NCBI GenBank assembly: GCA_016177705.1
Contig: JACOUT010000014.1
Span: 124,001 to 188,000 of the forward strand
Direction: 5' to 3'
Length of the DNA stretch: 64,000 nucleotides
Origin: Deltaproteobacteria bacterium
Lineage (GTDB): Bacteria > Myxococcota > UBA727 > VGSZ01
In this document: positions 39,756 through 48,115 of the stretch, in pieces
Numbering within the stretch: position 1 is the stretch's first letter
Layout: every line of letters starts with the position of its first letter
The notes under the pieces: generated by a model
Seen by the model: the letters and a program-made list of their open reading frames with translations, nothing else
What the model was told of the DNA's origin: nothing
Database searches by the model: none
Made by a program: the position numbers and the translations under genes

Positions 39756-41945
39756 ATGCGGCGTTTCTTCTGTCTCTTTGCGGCACTTGCCACGACTGCG
39801 TTCGTCGTAACGTGTGTGTCGGATGCTCCGGGTGATGGCTTCGTCTCGCTTGAAATCGTCGCCGACAACACCGGCGCCGAGGACATCGAGGCGATGACGA
39901 TCACGGCGACGCGCATCGACGCCGTCGTCAGCGACACAGCCGATGGGGCCACACGTGTAGTGACCATCGCTGGGAGCGAGGGCCAAGTCCTCGACCTCAT
40001 CTTCGATCCGAACCACGTGGCCTCGCGCACCGTCGTCTTACCAGTCCCACCGGGCTTTCTCTGGCAGATCCGCATTATCGCAGACGGCGTCGAACTCGCT
40101 GGTCCCATCGCAACTCAGCTCGCTGGGTGTGATGGCCAGGTGCACGACCCCACGAAATGTGAGCGTTCGCCTCCTGGCGGCAACCCTGTGGCAAAGATCC
40201 CGTCAGGGTCACAGACCGGCGTCAAGATCAATCCCGCAGACGGTAACGCGTTTGAAATCTTCACTGGGCGGGTCACGAGTCTGCTCGTTCGCTTTCTGGT
40301 TGCTGAGCAGCTCGTTCGCCCGCCGGGGCAGGGCTTCCTTTTCCATCCGGAACTCACTGCTACCCTCGTCGCGCCTGGGGAGACCGTTCCGCCGATCCTC
40401 GACGGGCAGGTCGTTGTTCGGTTCCGTGACGGAACGAGTTCGTCGGATATCACGAGCACGATCACGGGCTTTGACGCGAACGCCACAGTAATCAGCGTTC
40501 TCGTTCCCGAAGCGAACATCTACGTCGTGTCCGTGCCAACAGGCCGGACGGTCGTCGACGCGCTTCAGTACTTCGTTGGCCAAGCGACAGTCCTGTACAC
40601 GGGCCCTCGTGCGTTCATCTACCCGCACGCCGACAACCCGCGACCGGCAGGGGCACCAGACGACCCGAACTTCACGGGCGGAGATCAGTCGTATCTTGAC
40701 ACCGTGAATGCTCAGGGTGCTTGGGATCGGCAGATCGGAAGTCATGATGTCATCGTCGCGGTCCTCGACACTGGACTTGACCTCACGCATCCCGACATCG
40801 TGCCGAACCTCTTCTTCAACGTCGGTGAGATACCGGGCTCAATCACGATCGTCGACGCGGATGGAGACGGCGTCATCACGTTTCTCGACTTGAACGACCC
40901 CGCAAACGGGAATTCCGTCGCTAACACGAACGGCAACGGGATCATTGATGGCGACGATGTCTTGCAGCCAGTCAATATCAGCGGCGGCATCAACCAGGGC
41001 GGGCTCGCTGACGGCGTCGATGACGACGCGATTGCGGGTGAAGCGACCAACATCGTTGACGATCTCGTCGGGGCGCGCATCGGCACGTTCCCTGCTGGAT
41101 CCAGCACGCGCACGCTCGACAACTTGTCTGACGACGACCAGGCCCCAACGGCGAGGAATGCGGCGAACGGACACGGGACGAACGTCGCCGGCGTCATCGG
41201 CGCGGTAGGAAACAATGCTACCGCAATCGCTGGCGTCGCCTGGAGAGTGAGAATCCTGCCTGTCAAGGTCTGCGACTCGTCGCCAGCGTGTGACCTCACC
41301 GTCCTTCTCAGTACGGGCATGCGATACGCGCGCCGAATGGGTGCGCGAGCGATGAACATCAGCCTCGGCGTCACGCAGGTCGACACATCAGTGAGCGACA
41401 CCGATGTGCAGAACGTCGTGATCACTCCCGGTACCGGCGCGTACAACGACGGCCTCTCGGGATCCGCTGAGACCGCGTTGGTGGTCATCGCGTCCGGCGA
41501 TGGTGTCGACAAGGACGGAGATGGCGTCCCGGAGGGCCAAGATTGTTCCAGGACTGCGGTTGTCTGCGTTCCCGCCGAGTTCACGATCCAACACAAGATC
41601 GTCGTCGGCGCAACCGAACCGGACGGGAGCGAACGGGCGTTCTTCTCTGAGTTTGGGACATCGCAGCCTGCAGTGGGAGCAGGCGTGGACATCGGAGCCC
41701 CTGGTCGCCAGGTTTTTAGCCTCGACCGCGACGGTGGCGTTCAGGGGCCGCTTGCCGGCGCGTCTTATTCCGCGCCGCTCGTTGTCGGCACCGCGGCCCT
41801 GATCTTTGCTCAGGACGCGGCGCAGACTCCCGACTCGGCCCTCCGCCTCATTCTGGACAATGCTGACACGCCGTCGGCTCTGTCAGACGACTTCATCCTC
41901 GGTCGTCACCTGAACATCGGGGCGGCGGTGAATGCGGTTCCCTAG
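39756..41945 (+). CDS. subtilase-like lipoprotein with dockerin-like insert (cassette 2)
   Basis: A 729-residue exported protein; signal ends FVVTC (Cys20). Residues 28-210 are beta-rich, about 215-290 a propeptide-like domain (GQVVVRFRDGTSSSD). The S8 domain has Asp338 (VLDTGLDLTHPD), His473 (GHGTNVAG) and Ser670 (GASYSAP). The oxyanion Asn is replaced by Asp582 (IASGDG), a change known in the proprotein convertase PC2. Between Asp and His are two calcium-loop segments (DADGDGVITFLDL, TNGNGIIDGDDV). GC is clearly lower than in the flanks. It is a relative of the protein at 37,010; the following inhibitor-like gene starts within its end. Confidence 0.9.
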   Translation: MRRFFCLFAALATTAFVVTCVSDAPGDGFVSLEIVADNTGAEDIEAMTITATRIDAVVSDTADGATRVVTIAGSEGQVLDLIFDPNHVASRTVVLPVPPGFLWQIRIIADGVELAGPIATQLAGCDGQVHDPTKCERSPPGGNPVAKIPSGSQTGVKINPADGNAFEIFTGRVTSLLVRFLVAEQLVRPPGQGFLFHPELTATLVAPGETVPPILDGQVVVRFRDGTSSSDITSTITGFDANATVISVLVPEANIYVVSVPTGRTVVDALQYFVGQATVLYTGPRAFIYPHADNPRPAGAPDDPNFTGGDQSYLDTVNAQGAWDRQIGSHDVIVAVLDTGLDLTHPDIVPNLFFNVGEIPGSITIVDADGDGVITFLDLNDPANGNSVANTNGNGIIDGDDVLQPVNISGGINQGGLADGVDDDAIAGEATNIVDDLVGARIGTFPAGSSTRTLDNLSDDDQAPTARNAANGHGTNVAGVIGAVGNNATAIAGVAWRVRILPVKVCDSSPACDLTVLLSTGMRYARRMGARAMNISLGVTQVDTSVSDTDVQNVVITPGTGAYNDGLSGSAETALVVIASGDGVDKDGDGVPEGQDCSRTAVVCVPAEFTIQHKIVVGATEPDGSERAFFSEFGTSQPAVGAGVDIGAPGRQVFSLDRDGGVQGPLAGASYSAPLVVGTAALIFAQDAAQTPDSALRLILDNADTPSALSDDFILGRHLNIGAAVNAVP

Positions 41946-42261
41946 CGTCATCGGACTCGTCGGCGCGGTCGTCGTGATGTTGGCCTCATGTGGCGATGCC
42001 CGCTGTCCAGGGCGACCAGGCGTCGACTGGGTTGAAGGGCAAGTAGTGGTTCGCTTCGCGGGCACAATCAGGACCAACGCCGCTGCGACCGAGTTTCTCG
42101 AAGCCCGCGGACTCACGGTGGCGTCGTTCATCGACGCGGGCACGATTACAGCAATCGCGAATACTGCCCCAGACGAAGAGTGTACGACGATCCAAGTACT
42201 CGGCGCGGAGCCAGAGGTCGACACGGCTACGCTCCGCTATCTGGCTCGACCAGCCTCGTGA
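41932..42261 (+). CDS. free-standing subtilase-propeptide-like lipoprotein
   Basis: A 109-residue lipoprotein (VVVMLASC, lipid Cys20). The mature part begins EGQVVVRFAGTIRTNAAAT and continues as a small alpha-beta unit ending TLRYLARPA. This matches the start and length of subtilase propeptides (inhibitor I9-like fold), including that of the neighbouring subtilase (GQVVVRFRDGT). Propeptides inhibit and fold their protease; stand-alone copies act as inhibitors. The ATG lies 14 bp inside the subtilase gene, so the pair is translationally coupled. It probably protects the producing cell or controls activity; this has not been tested. Confidence 0.65.
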   Translation: MRFPSVIGLVGAVVVMLASCGDARCPGRPGVDWVEGQVVVRFAGTIRTNAAATEFLEARGLTVASFIDAGTITAIANTAPDEECTTIQVLGAEPEVDTATLRYLARPAS

Positions 42262-42350
42262 CCGCGCCACCCTGCGAGCCCGCACCTTTCTTGACGTCAA
42301 CGGGCAGGCGCAGGCGGGGGCGCGGCCACGGCCACCCCTCGAGCAGTGCG

Positions 42351-42377
42351 GTTCGAAAATCCTCACACCGGGCGCGC
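42351..42377 (+). other. imperfect copy of the tRNA-fragment att site
   Basis: GTTCGAA and, after an 8-base gap (3 bases in the left copy), CACCGGGCGCGC repeat the T-arm/acceptor fragment at 33676-33697. The position coincides with the return from lower to high GC and lies just before the next core gene. It may be the right end of the serine-recombinase island. Confidence 0.45.
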
Positions 42378-42391
42378 TACAGTGCCCGCCC

Positions 42392-43546
42392 ATGATCGCG
42401 CTGACCGCCGCTCTGTGCCTCGCCGCCGCGCCCGTGCTGCCGCACGCGGTGGGCACCACCCGCGGCGGCCTGCCGCTCGTGGTGGTGTCGGCGCCGGCGA
42501 GCCCATGGGCCGAGCTGCAGCTCCACGTCGCGCTCGACGCCGCCGAGCTGTCTCCCACCGATCGCTCCCGCCTCGTCGAGCTGGCGAGCGCGCTCGCGGG
42601 GTCGATCGACCTGTCGCCGGTGGGCGGTGTGGCGCGCGCCCGCGCCGCGCCCGATCACCTGGTGGTCTCCTGGGGCGCGCCCGCGGCTGCGCTCGACGCG
42701 CTCGTGCGCGGCGCCCAAGATGCGCTGTTGCGCCACCGCATGCTCAAGCCGGCGCGCGTGCCGGTGGCCACTGCCAAGAGCAGCGAGCCCGACCTCGACG
42801 CGCGCGCGCTCGCGCTCGCGTTCTCGAGCACGCCGCTGATGCTGGCCGTGGCCGGTGGCGCCGGCGCCGAACCGCTCGGGCTCTTGGCCGCGCGGGTGCT
42901 GCGCCGCGAGCGACTGGCGATCGCGGTGGTCGGGCCCCTTCCCGAGGCCGAGCTGCTCGAGCGGTGCGCGCGCACGCTCACGGCCGGGTTCGTGCCGGGC
43001 GCCTCGGCGGCGACGTCGGTACCGAGCCCGGTGACTGGCGTTCGTGTGGCGGAGCTCGCGGACGCCGACGTGGCGGGCGCGCGCTCTACCGTCTGGTTCG
43101 TCGGCCAGGGGCGCGGCGGCCCGGGTGCTTCGCCCGCCGATCGCGCCGCGCGCGCGGTGCTGGCGCGCCTGGTGTCGGGGCGGGCGGAGTCGAGCGCCAT
43201 CGCGTTCGCCATCGCGGTCGACGTCACGAGCCCGCGCGCCAGCACCATCGCCCGCGCAGAGGGGAAGCTGCTCGCGGCCTTCGAGGACATCGCGCGCACG
43301 CCGCCGCCCGCCGACCTGGTCGTCGCCGAGGCGGCACGCGAGCGCGCCGCGCGGCTCGAGCGCCTGCAGGACGTCGAGGCGCTGGCTGACGCGCACGGCC
43401 GCGCCCTGCTCGCCGGCGACGCCGCGCTCGTCGATCGCGAGCTCGAGGCGCTCGCCGCCGTCACCCCCGACGCCGTGGCGGGTGCTGCGCGCGCCGCCGC
43501 GCTCGGGCCGCGCGTCGTCTGGCGCGTCGTGGGCGGGGGCGGCTGA
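42392..43546 (+). CDS. M16 (insulinase)-like protein without active site
   Basis: A 384-residue exported protein (short signal ending AAAP). The fold pattern of M16 peptidases is suggested by TRGGLPLVVVSAPASPW, a helix SRLVELASALAGS and a later IAVVGPLP segment. The zinc motif His-x-x-Glu-His is missing, so it would be the non-catalytic partner type. M16 proteins often come as an active/inactive pair; here the next gene is also without the motif. The stop overlaps the next start (TGATG). Assignment is moderate. Confidence 0.5.
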   Translation: MIALTAALCLAAAPVLPHAVGTTRGGLPLVVVSAPASPWAELQLHVALDAAELSPTDRSRLVELASALAGSIDLSPVGGVARARAAPDHLVVSWGAPAAALDALVRGAQDALLRHRMLKPARVPVATAKSSEPDLDARALALAFSSTPLMLAVAGGAGAEPLGLLAARVLRRERLAIAVVGPLPEAELLERCARTLTAGFVPGASAATSVPSPVTGVRVAELADADVAGARSTVWFVGQGRGGPGASPADRAARAVLARLVSGRAESSAIAFAIAVDVTSPRASTIARAEGKLLAAFEDIARTPPPADLVVAEAARERAARLERLQDVEALADAHGRALLAGDAALVDRELEALAAVTPDAVAGAARAAALGPRVVWRVVGGGG

Positions 43547-44355
43547 TGCTGGGCGTGATCGCGGCGGCGCTGTGCGCGCTGGCGCCGCCGGCGGCCGCGC
43601 TGGTGGTGCTGCCGCGACCCGAGGTGCCGTGGCTCGTCGCCGTCGCGGCGCCGCAAGCGGCGGCCGCCGCGGCGGCGGAGCGGCGCGCGCTCGAGGAGGC
43701 CGGTGGCCACGTCGCCACCTCGTCCGTCGACGGGGTGTTGCTGGTGAGCGCCGAGGGCCCGCCCGAGGCAGAGGCGCTGGTGCTCGCCGCCGTGCGCGCG
43801 CTCGCGCCCGGCGCGCCGGTGTTCCTCGAAGGGCGCGCCACCGCCACCTCGAGCGGCGCGCTACCGCCGCCGCGCGGAGCACCTCGGCTGCGCGCGCGCG
43901 CGGCGCCCGGCGACGGCCCGCGCTGGGCGCTGCCGCTGCCGTTCTCCCCCTGGCTGCTCGACGACGACGGCGAGGTGCTGCGCCTGCTGGTGGCGCGCGA
44001 GCTGGCGCGCAAGGGCGCGTTCTCGGTGGCGTTCGCGCTGGACGGTCAGGGAGCGCGCCTGATCATCACCGCCGAGGGCGCGCGCAGCACCGGGGACGAG
44101 CTGGTGGGCCTGCTGCGGGAGCTGGCCGGGCGGCCGCTGACACCGCGCGCGGTGGAGGTGCTGCGTGGTGACGCCGCCGCGCTGCGCGCCCGCCGGGGGG
44201 CGCGCGTCGGCGTGGGCGCGCGCCGCGCTGCGGTGCGCTGTCGGTGGTTCGGCAATGTGCCCGACACCATGGACGACGAGCTCGGTGTGCGCCTGCGCGC
44301 CGCGCTCGTGCCCGAGACGCTCAGGGCCGAGGCAGGCGCGCCGCGGCCGCCCTGA
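43546..44355 (+). CDS. exported protein, second of M16-like pair
   Basis: A 269-residue exported protein with signal (AALCALAPPAAA). Ala-rich, with LARKGAFSVAFALDG and a terminal FGNVPDTMDDELGVRLRAALVPET, perhaps the C-terminal half of an M16 unit. There is no metal motif. It overlaps the preceding gene by one base and runs 35 bp into the convergent HtrA-like gene. Function unknown. Confidence 0.5.
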   Translation: MLGVIAAALCALAPPAAALVVLPRPEVPWLVAVAAPQAAAAAAAERRALEEAGGHVATSSVDGVLLVSAEGPPEAEALVLAAVRALAPGAPVFLEGRATATSSGALPPPRGAPRLRARAAPGDGPRWALPLPFSPWLLDDDGEVLRLLVARELARKGAFSVAFALDGQGARLIITAEGARSTGDELVGLLRELAGRPLTPRAVEVLRGDAAALRARRGARVGVGARRAAVRCRWFGNVPDTMDDELGVRLRAALVPETLRAEAGAPRPP

Positions 44356-44908
44356 GCCGGCCGGCGGGCAGCGCCACCGAGGCGGTGCGCCCGTCGCGCT
44401 CGAGCACGACGGCCACCACGCGCCCGTCCATCAGCACGGGCGCGCCGGGGGGCAGCGGCAGGTCGAGGCGCCAGCGGCCCCGCGCGTCCACCCTGCGCAG
44501 GCCGCCCAGGCTCGGCGACGGCTGCCCCTCCTGCACGCCCAGGCCGACCAGCCACACCTCGGCCGACACCACGCGATCTTCGTCGACCACTGCGAGCGCG
44601 GGCAGGCGCGGCGTCTCGCCGGCGGTGAGCGACAGGCCGACCAGCGCGAGCCCGTCGGCCTCGCGCAGCAACACCTGTCCTTGGCGGCGCGCGCCGCCGG
44701 CCAGCTCGACGATGACGTCGGTGACCCCCTCGGGCAGCACAGTGACCGCCGTGCCGGCCGAGGTGACGAAGAAGCCGGTGCTCGCACCCTCGTCGGCCCA
44801 GCGCACCGTGACGAGCGCGGGACCAAAGCGGCCCGCCGCCGCCTCCACCGACGGCGGCGCGGCGGCGCTCAGCGCCGGGGACAGAGCCAGGAACACGGCA
44901 AGCAGCAC
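44321..44908 (-). CDS. HtrA/trypsin-like fold protein, catalytic residues absent
   Basis: A 195-residue exported protein (signal ends SAAA). The sequence follows the trypsin/HtrA fold: ALVTVRWADEGASTGFFVTSAGTAVTVL, then VIVELAGGARRQGQV and LALVGLSL, ending with GAPVLMDGRVVAVVLERDG. In active enzymes these positions carry the His (TaaH) and Ser (GNSGGP); here they are TVLP and GAPVL, so it is not a protease. It could bind peptides. It converges with the M16-like gene and is divergent from the DUF3108 gene. Confidence 0.6.
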   Translation of the reverse strand: MLLAVFLALSPALSAAAPPSVEAAAGRFGPALVTVRWADEGASTGFFVTSAGTAVTVLPEGVTDVIVELAGGARRQGQVLLREADGLALVGLSLTAGETPRLPALAVVDEDRVVSAEVWLVGLGVQEGQPSPSLGGLRRVDARGRWRLDLPLPPGAPVLMDGRVVAVVLERDGRTASVALPAGRLRAAAARLPRP

Positions 44909-44934
44909 GACCCGAGGCTACACTCGCCGGGCCG

Positions 44935-45861
44935 ATGGTGCCCGCCCTCGCGATGGTGTCGTTGTTGTCCGCTGCGGCCGACGAGCTGGCGCTGCTGCCG
45001 CTCGCCTCGGTTCATCGGCCGGTGCCGCTCGAGGTCGAGCCCGGCGAGGCGGCGCCACCCCTGCGCGGCTGCCCTGGGCCGCTGTTGCCGGCGATGCGCG
45101 AGCGCCTGCCGTTCGGCCCGGGCGAACAGATCGCGTACGACATCACCTACCTCGGCGTGCGCACCGGCCGCGCGCACCTGAAGGTCGGCGAGCGCGCCGT
45201 CGTGGACGGCGTCGTCACCTACCCCTTGCAGGGCCAGCTCAAGACCGACGGCTTCTTGTCCGTCTTTGGCGAGGTCGACGCGCGCATGGTCAGCTTCTTC
45301 GACCCGCGCGCGCTGGTGCCCGTGCGCATGGTCAACCGCGTGGAGGTGCGCGAGCCCTTCGCCGCCGGGCCCACGGTGTCGCGCGAGGACGGCGCCTTCG
45401 CGGCCGCGCGGCTGACGCCGGAGGGGCCCAAAGGCGGCGAGGTCAACACGCGCCTGCGCCGCACCGGCCCGAAGGGCGACTACGACCGCGGCGGGCGCTT
45501 CTCCACTGCCGCCGAGGTGGTCGATCTGGTGAGCGTCATCTACTACCTGCGCGCCCACCAGTTGCCGCCGGACGCGCCCTTCTGCTTCGAGCTGTACCAC
45601 CGGCGGCGGCTGTGGCGGGTCACCGGCACCGTAGCCGACGTCGAGGTGGTGTCAGCGCCCGCCGGCAGCCGGCGCGCGCGCCGCCTGGACGCGATGCTCG
45701 CGCGCACCGGCAAGGGCGCGCCGGCACCGCGTCCCGTGACCGCGTGGATCAGCGCCGACGCCGACCACGTGCCCTGGCTGGTGCGGACACCCGAGGGCAT
45801 CGGCCAGCTCGAAGCACGGCTGAGCTCGATCACCGCCGGCCGTCGGTTGGTCGAGAAGTAG
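44935..45861 (+). CDS. DUF3108-domain exported protein
   Basis: A 308-residue protein with signal peptide. The DUF3108 domain begins with FGPGEQIAYDITYLGVRTGRA and continues with YPLQGQLKTDGFLSVFGEVDARM; it spans to about residue 290. These periplasmic proteins bind the outer-membrane or peptidoglycan side, exact role unknown. It ends with SSITAGRRLVEK. The 26 bp before it are shared with the divergent HtrA-like gene, so one short region must hold both promoters. Confidence 0.75.
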   Translation: MVPALAMVSLLSAAADELALLPLASVHRPVPLEVEPGEAAPPLRGCPGPLLPAMRERLPFGPGEQIAYDITYLGVRTGRAHLKVGERAVVDGVVTYPLQGQLKTDGFLSVFGEVDARMVSFFDPRALVPVRMVNRVEVREPFAAGPTVSREDGAFAAARLTPEGPKGGEVNTRLRRTGPKGDYDRGGRFSTAAEVVDLVSVIYYLRAHQLPPDAPFCFELYHRRRLWRVTGTVADVEVVSAPAGSRRARRLDAMLARTGKGAPAPRPVTAWISADADHVPWLVRTPEGIGQLEARLSSITAGRRLVEK

Positions 45862-45882
45862 CGTCGCGCGAGCTGCTCAAGG

Positions 45883-46716
45883 TCAGGGGCAGGTGCCGCC
45901 GGTCGGACACGCGGTGGGCGTGCCGGTGCCGCCCGGCGGCGTGCAGCGGTCGGCGTAGCCGGTGCCCTCGTCGGGGATGCAGGCGGAGCCGGCGGGCAGC
46001 ACGCACGCGCCCTGGGCGTTGTCGCAAGTGCCCGAGCGGGCGTCGCAGTCGACGTACCAGGCGAAGCCGATCTCGGCGACGCAGCGCAAGATGTAGTCGC
46101 CGCCGATGCAGCGGTTCTCGTCGGTGGTGGCGCAGGTGCCGGGGCCACCCTCGCACACGGCGGTGTTGCCCGACGTCATCATGCAGCCGACTCCCTGATC
46201 GGCGCAGAAGGCAATCACCAGGTTGGCCCCGTCGTTGACGATGCAGTCGTTGCCGGCGTCGGCGGTGCACATGTTGAGGCCGAAGGCCGCCTGGCACTGC
46301 AGGTCCGGCGTGTAGTTCGAGCAGTTGTCGCTCTCGACGGTGTTGGTGTCCGGGTTGCAGTACTGCGCGGTGTTGCCGACGCAGACGCCGGTCTCGGGCA
46401 CGCTGCCGCAGCCCGGCTCTCCCTCGCCCTCTCCCTCGCCCTCGCCCTCCCCCTCGCCCTCCCCCTCGCCCTCCCCCTCGCCCTCGCCCTCGCCCTCCCC
46501 CACGCGCCGGCAGTCGCCGTCGTCACACTCCTCGTCGTCGTCGCAGTCGCGGTCGTTCTCGCACTCGACGCACTCAGCGTCGACGCACAGGTCGGAGCCC
46601 GTGCAGTCGCTGTCTTGCGTACAATCGGCGGCGGGACCGAGCAGACCGCCGAGCAGGTCGCAGGCGGGCAGCGACAGGCACAGCAGGGCGACGAGGGCGA
46701 GGATGGTCGTGCGCAT
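45883..46716 (-). CDS. Cys-rich lipoprotein with Gly-Glu repeat linker
   Basis: A 277-residue lipoprotein (signal ends SLPAC). Residues 30-75 have the CTQDSDCTGSDLCVDAEC pattern of myxobacterial Cys-rich domains. A run of Gly-Glu dipeptides (about 74-100) follows, and then a Cys-rich C-terminal part with about 18 Cys (CVGNTAQYC, CEGGPGTCAT). Gly-Glu linkers of this type join domains in several delta-proteobacterial surface proteins. Function unknown. Confidence 0.75.
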   Translation of the reverse strand: MRTTILALVALLCLSLPACDLLGGLLGPAADCTQDSDCTGSDLCVDAECVECENDRDCDDDEECDDGDCRRVGEGEGEGEGEGEGEGEGEGEGEGEGEGEPGCGSVPETGVCVGNTAQYCNPDTNTVESDNCSNYTPDLQCQAAFGLNMCTADAGNDCIVNDGANLVIAFCADQGVGCMMTSGNTAVCEGGPGTCATTDENRCIGGDYILRCVAEIGFAWYVDCDARSGTCDNAQGACVLPAGSACIPDEGTGYADRCTPPGGTGTPTACPTGGTCP

Positions 46717-46814
46717 GGTCCGGGATGGTGCCAAACGAAAAGGCGCCCGCAAGGGGCGCCTCTCCGTGCGTCCGAGCGCCGAGGGGTGACGCTACTCACC
46801 CCCGGCGACGTCGC

Positions 46815-47948
46815 TCACTGGCAGGTGCCGGCCGCGCTGTCCGCGTCCGCGTGGTCGCAGTGCGTGTTGTCGCCCGCCGCCGCGACCGCGTGGTAGGTGC
46901 GGCACTGCACGTTGTTGCCCGTGCTGGCGCCGACCGTACCGGTGGTTGGGAACGCCGCGCACGCCGTGGCGCAGGCCGCCGCGTCCGCGTACGTCGCCGG
47001 GCACGAGTCGGCCATCTGCGCGCAGTAGACGTCGCACCAGTGGCCGCAGGTGTCGTCGCCCGACGGACCGGCGTGGCCACAGTGAGCATCGTTGGCGGCG
47101 GCGCCAGCGTGGTACTGGCGGCAGCCGATGGTGTTGCCGGCGGTATCGGCGGTGGTGCCCGCGGTCCAGGGCGCGCCGTTGCAGAAGGTCAGGCAGGCGG
47201 CCTCGCTGGCGTACTGCGCCGAGCCGGCGGTGCAGTTGGCGGTCACGGCGGTGCAGTAGCCGGCGCACGTGCCAGCCTCGCCCTCGCCCTCGCCTTCGCC
47301 CTCGCCTTCGCCCTCGCCCTCGCCCTCGGCGCCGCACTCGATGCCGTAGCCGTTCTCGTCGTTGCAGTAGTCGCAGGCGACGTCGAAGCAGTTGCCCGCC
47401 GTGCAGCCGCCGCCCTGGCAGTCCTCGTCGGCGACGCCGCAGCCGCAGTCGCAGCCGTCGTCAGCGCCCTTGTAGGTCGGGTCGCAGGTCCAGCCGGGGA
47501 CCAGCGGGGCCGGCGGCTCGCCGCTGAAGCACGGCGACGCGCCCGCGATGCCCGAGTCGGCAGTGGCGTAGTACTCGGCCTCGCAGGTGGTGAGGTCGGG
47601 GTTCGACAGGTCTTCGCAGGTGTTGTCGGTGACGCACTGGTAGTAGGCGAGCTGCGCGGCGGCCGCGGAGTCGCAGATGGGATCGCCGACGCCCTCGGCG
47701 GCGTCGATGGCCGCCTGGATGTCGGCCTCGCTCGAGCACGCTGCCGGGTTGAAGCCGCACGCTTCGATCTGCCCGCAGAAACCGGCAACGGCGGGATCGA
47801 TGTCGCCCTCGCCCTCACCTTCGCCCTCGCCCTCACCTTCGCCTTCGCCTTCGCCTTCGCCCTCGCCCTCACCGCCGTTGTTGATGATGCAGGCCCCGAA
47901 GGACAGCAGCAGGGCGGCAGGAGCAGCAAACGCAAGAATACGCAACAT
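46815..47948 (-). CDS. Cys-rich lipoprotein with two Gly-Glu linkers
   Basis: A 377-residue lipoprotein; signal ends SFGAC, GGAGG before the ATG. A Gly-Glu run directly after the signal (about 25-48) leads to a helical Cys-containing domain (FCGQIEACGFNPAAC). A Cys-rich middle (DDGCDCGCGVADEDC) and a second Gly-Glu run (about 208-225) follow, then two repeats of about 60 residues with a matching pattern: CRQYHAGAAANDAHCGHAG and CRTYHAVAAAGDNTHCDHAD. That C-terminal repeat pair resembles extracellular Cys-stabilised domains. Function unknown. Confidence 0.75.
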   Translation of the reverse strand: MLRILAFAAPAALLLSFGACIINNGGEGEGEGEGEGEGEGEGEGEGEGDIDPAVAGFCGQIEACGFNPAACSSEADIQAAIDAAEGVGDPICDSAAAAQLAYYQCVTDNTCEDLSNPDLTTCEAEYYATADSGIAGASPCFSGEPPAPLVPGWTCDPTYKGADDGCDCGCGVADEDCQGGGCTAGNCFDVACDYCNDENGYGIECGAEGEGEGEGEGEGEGEGEAGTCAGYCTAVTANCTAGSAQYASEAACLTFCNGAPWTAGTTADTAGNTIGCRQYHAGAAANDAHCGHAGPSGDDTCGHWCDVYCAQMADSCPATYADAAACATACAAFPTTGTVGASTGNNVQCRTYHAVAAAGDNTHCDHADADSAAGTCQ

Positions 47949-48115
47949 GGGAGACCTCCGGAGGCCGTGCGTAGCCGGTGCGCGGCCCCGCGTCACGGGG
48001 GTTCTTTTCTGCCGGTCGCTCGTCGTCACCCCTTGCCCGGCGCCACCCGACCCGGCATGGAGCCCGGCAGACACCCTTTCACGACAACGACCAACGAACG
48101 ATCGAGGGACGAGCC

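Larger units (their letters stand above)
33672..42377. mobile_element. probable serine-recombinase island with two subtilase/inhibitor cassettes
   Basis: Starts at the tRNA fragment beside the recombinase and may end at the imperfect copy at 42351-42377. The interior is lower in GC, contains a broken gene and the second copy of the TIR repeat, and no housekeeping genes. Confidence 0.5.

Noticed and set aside
46430..46500. CRISPR-like repeats (CCCTCGCCCTCC series)
   Set aside because: These are short tandem codon repeats that encode Gly-Glu on the minus strand, with no spacers.
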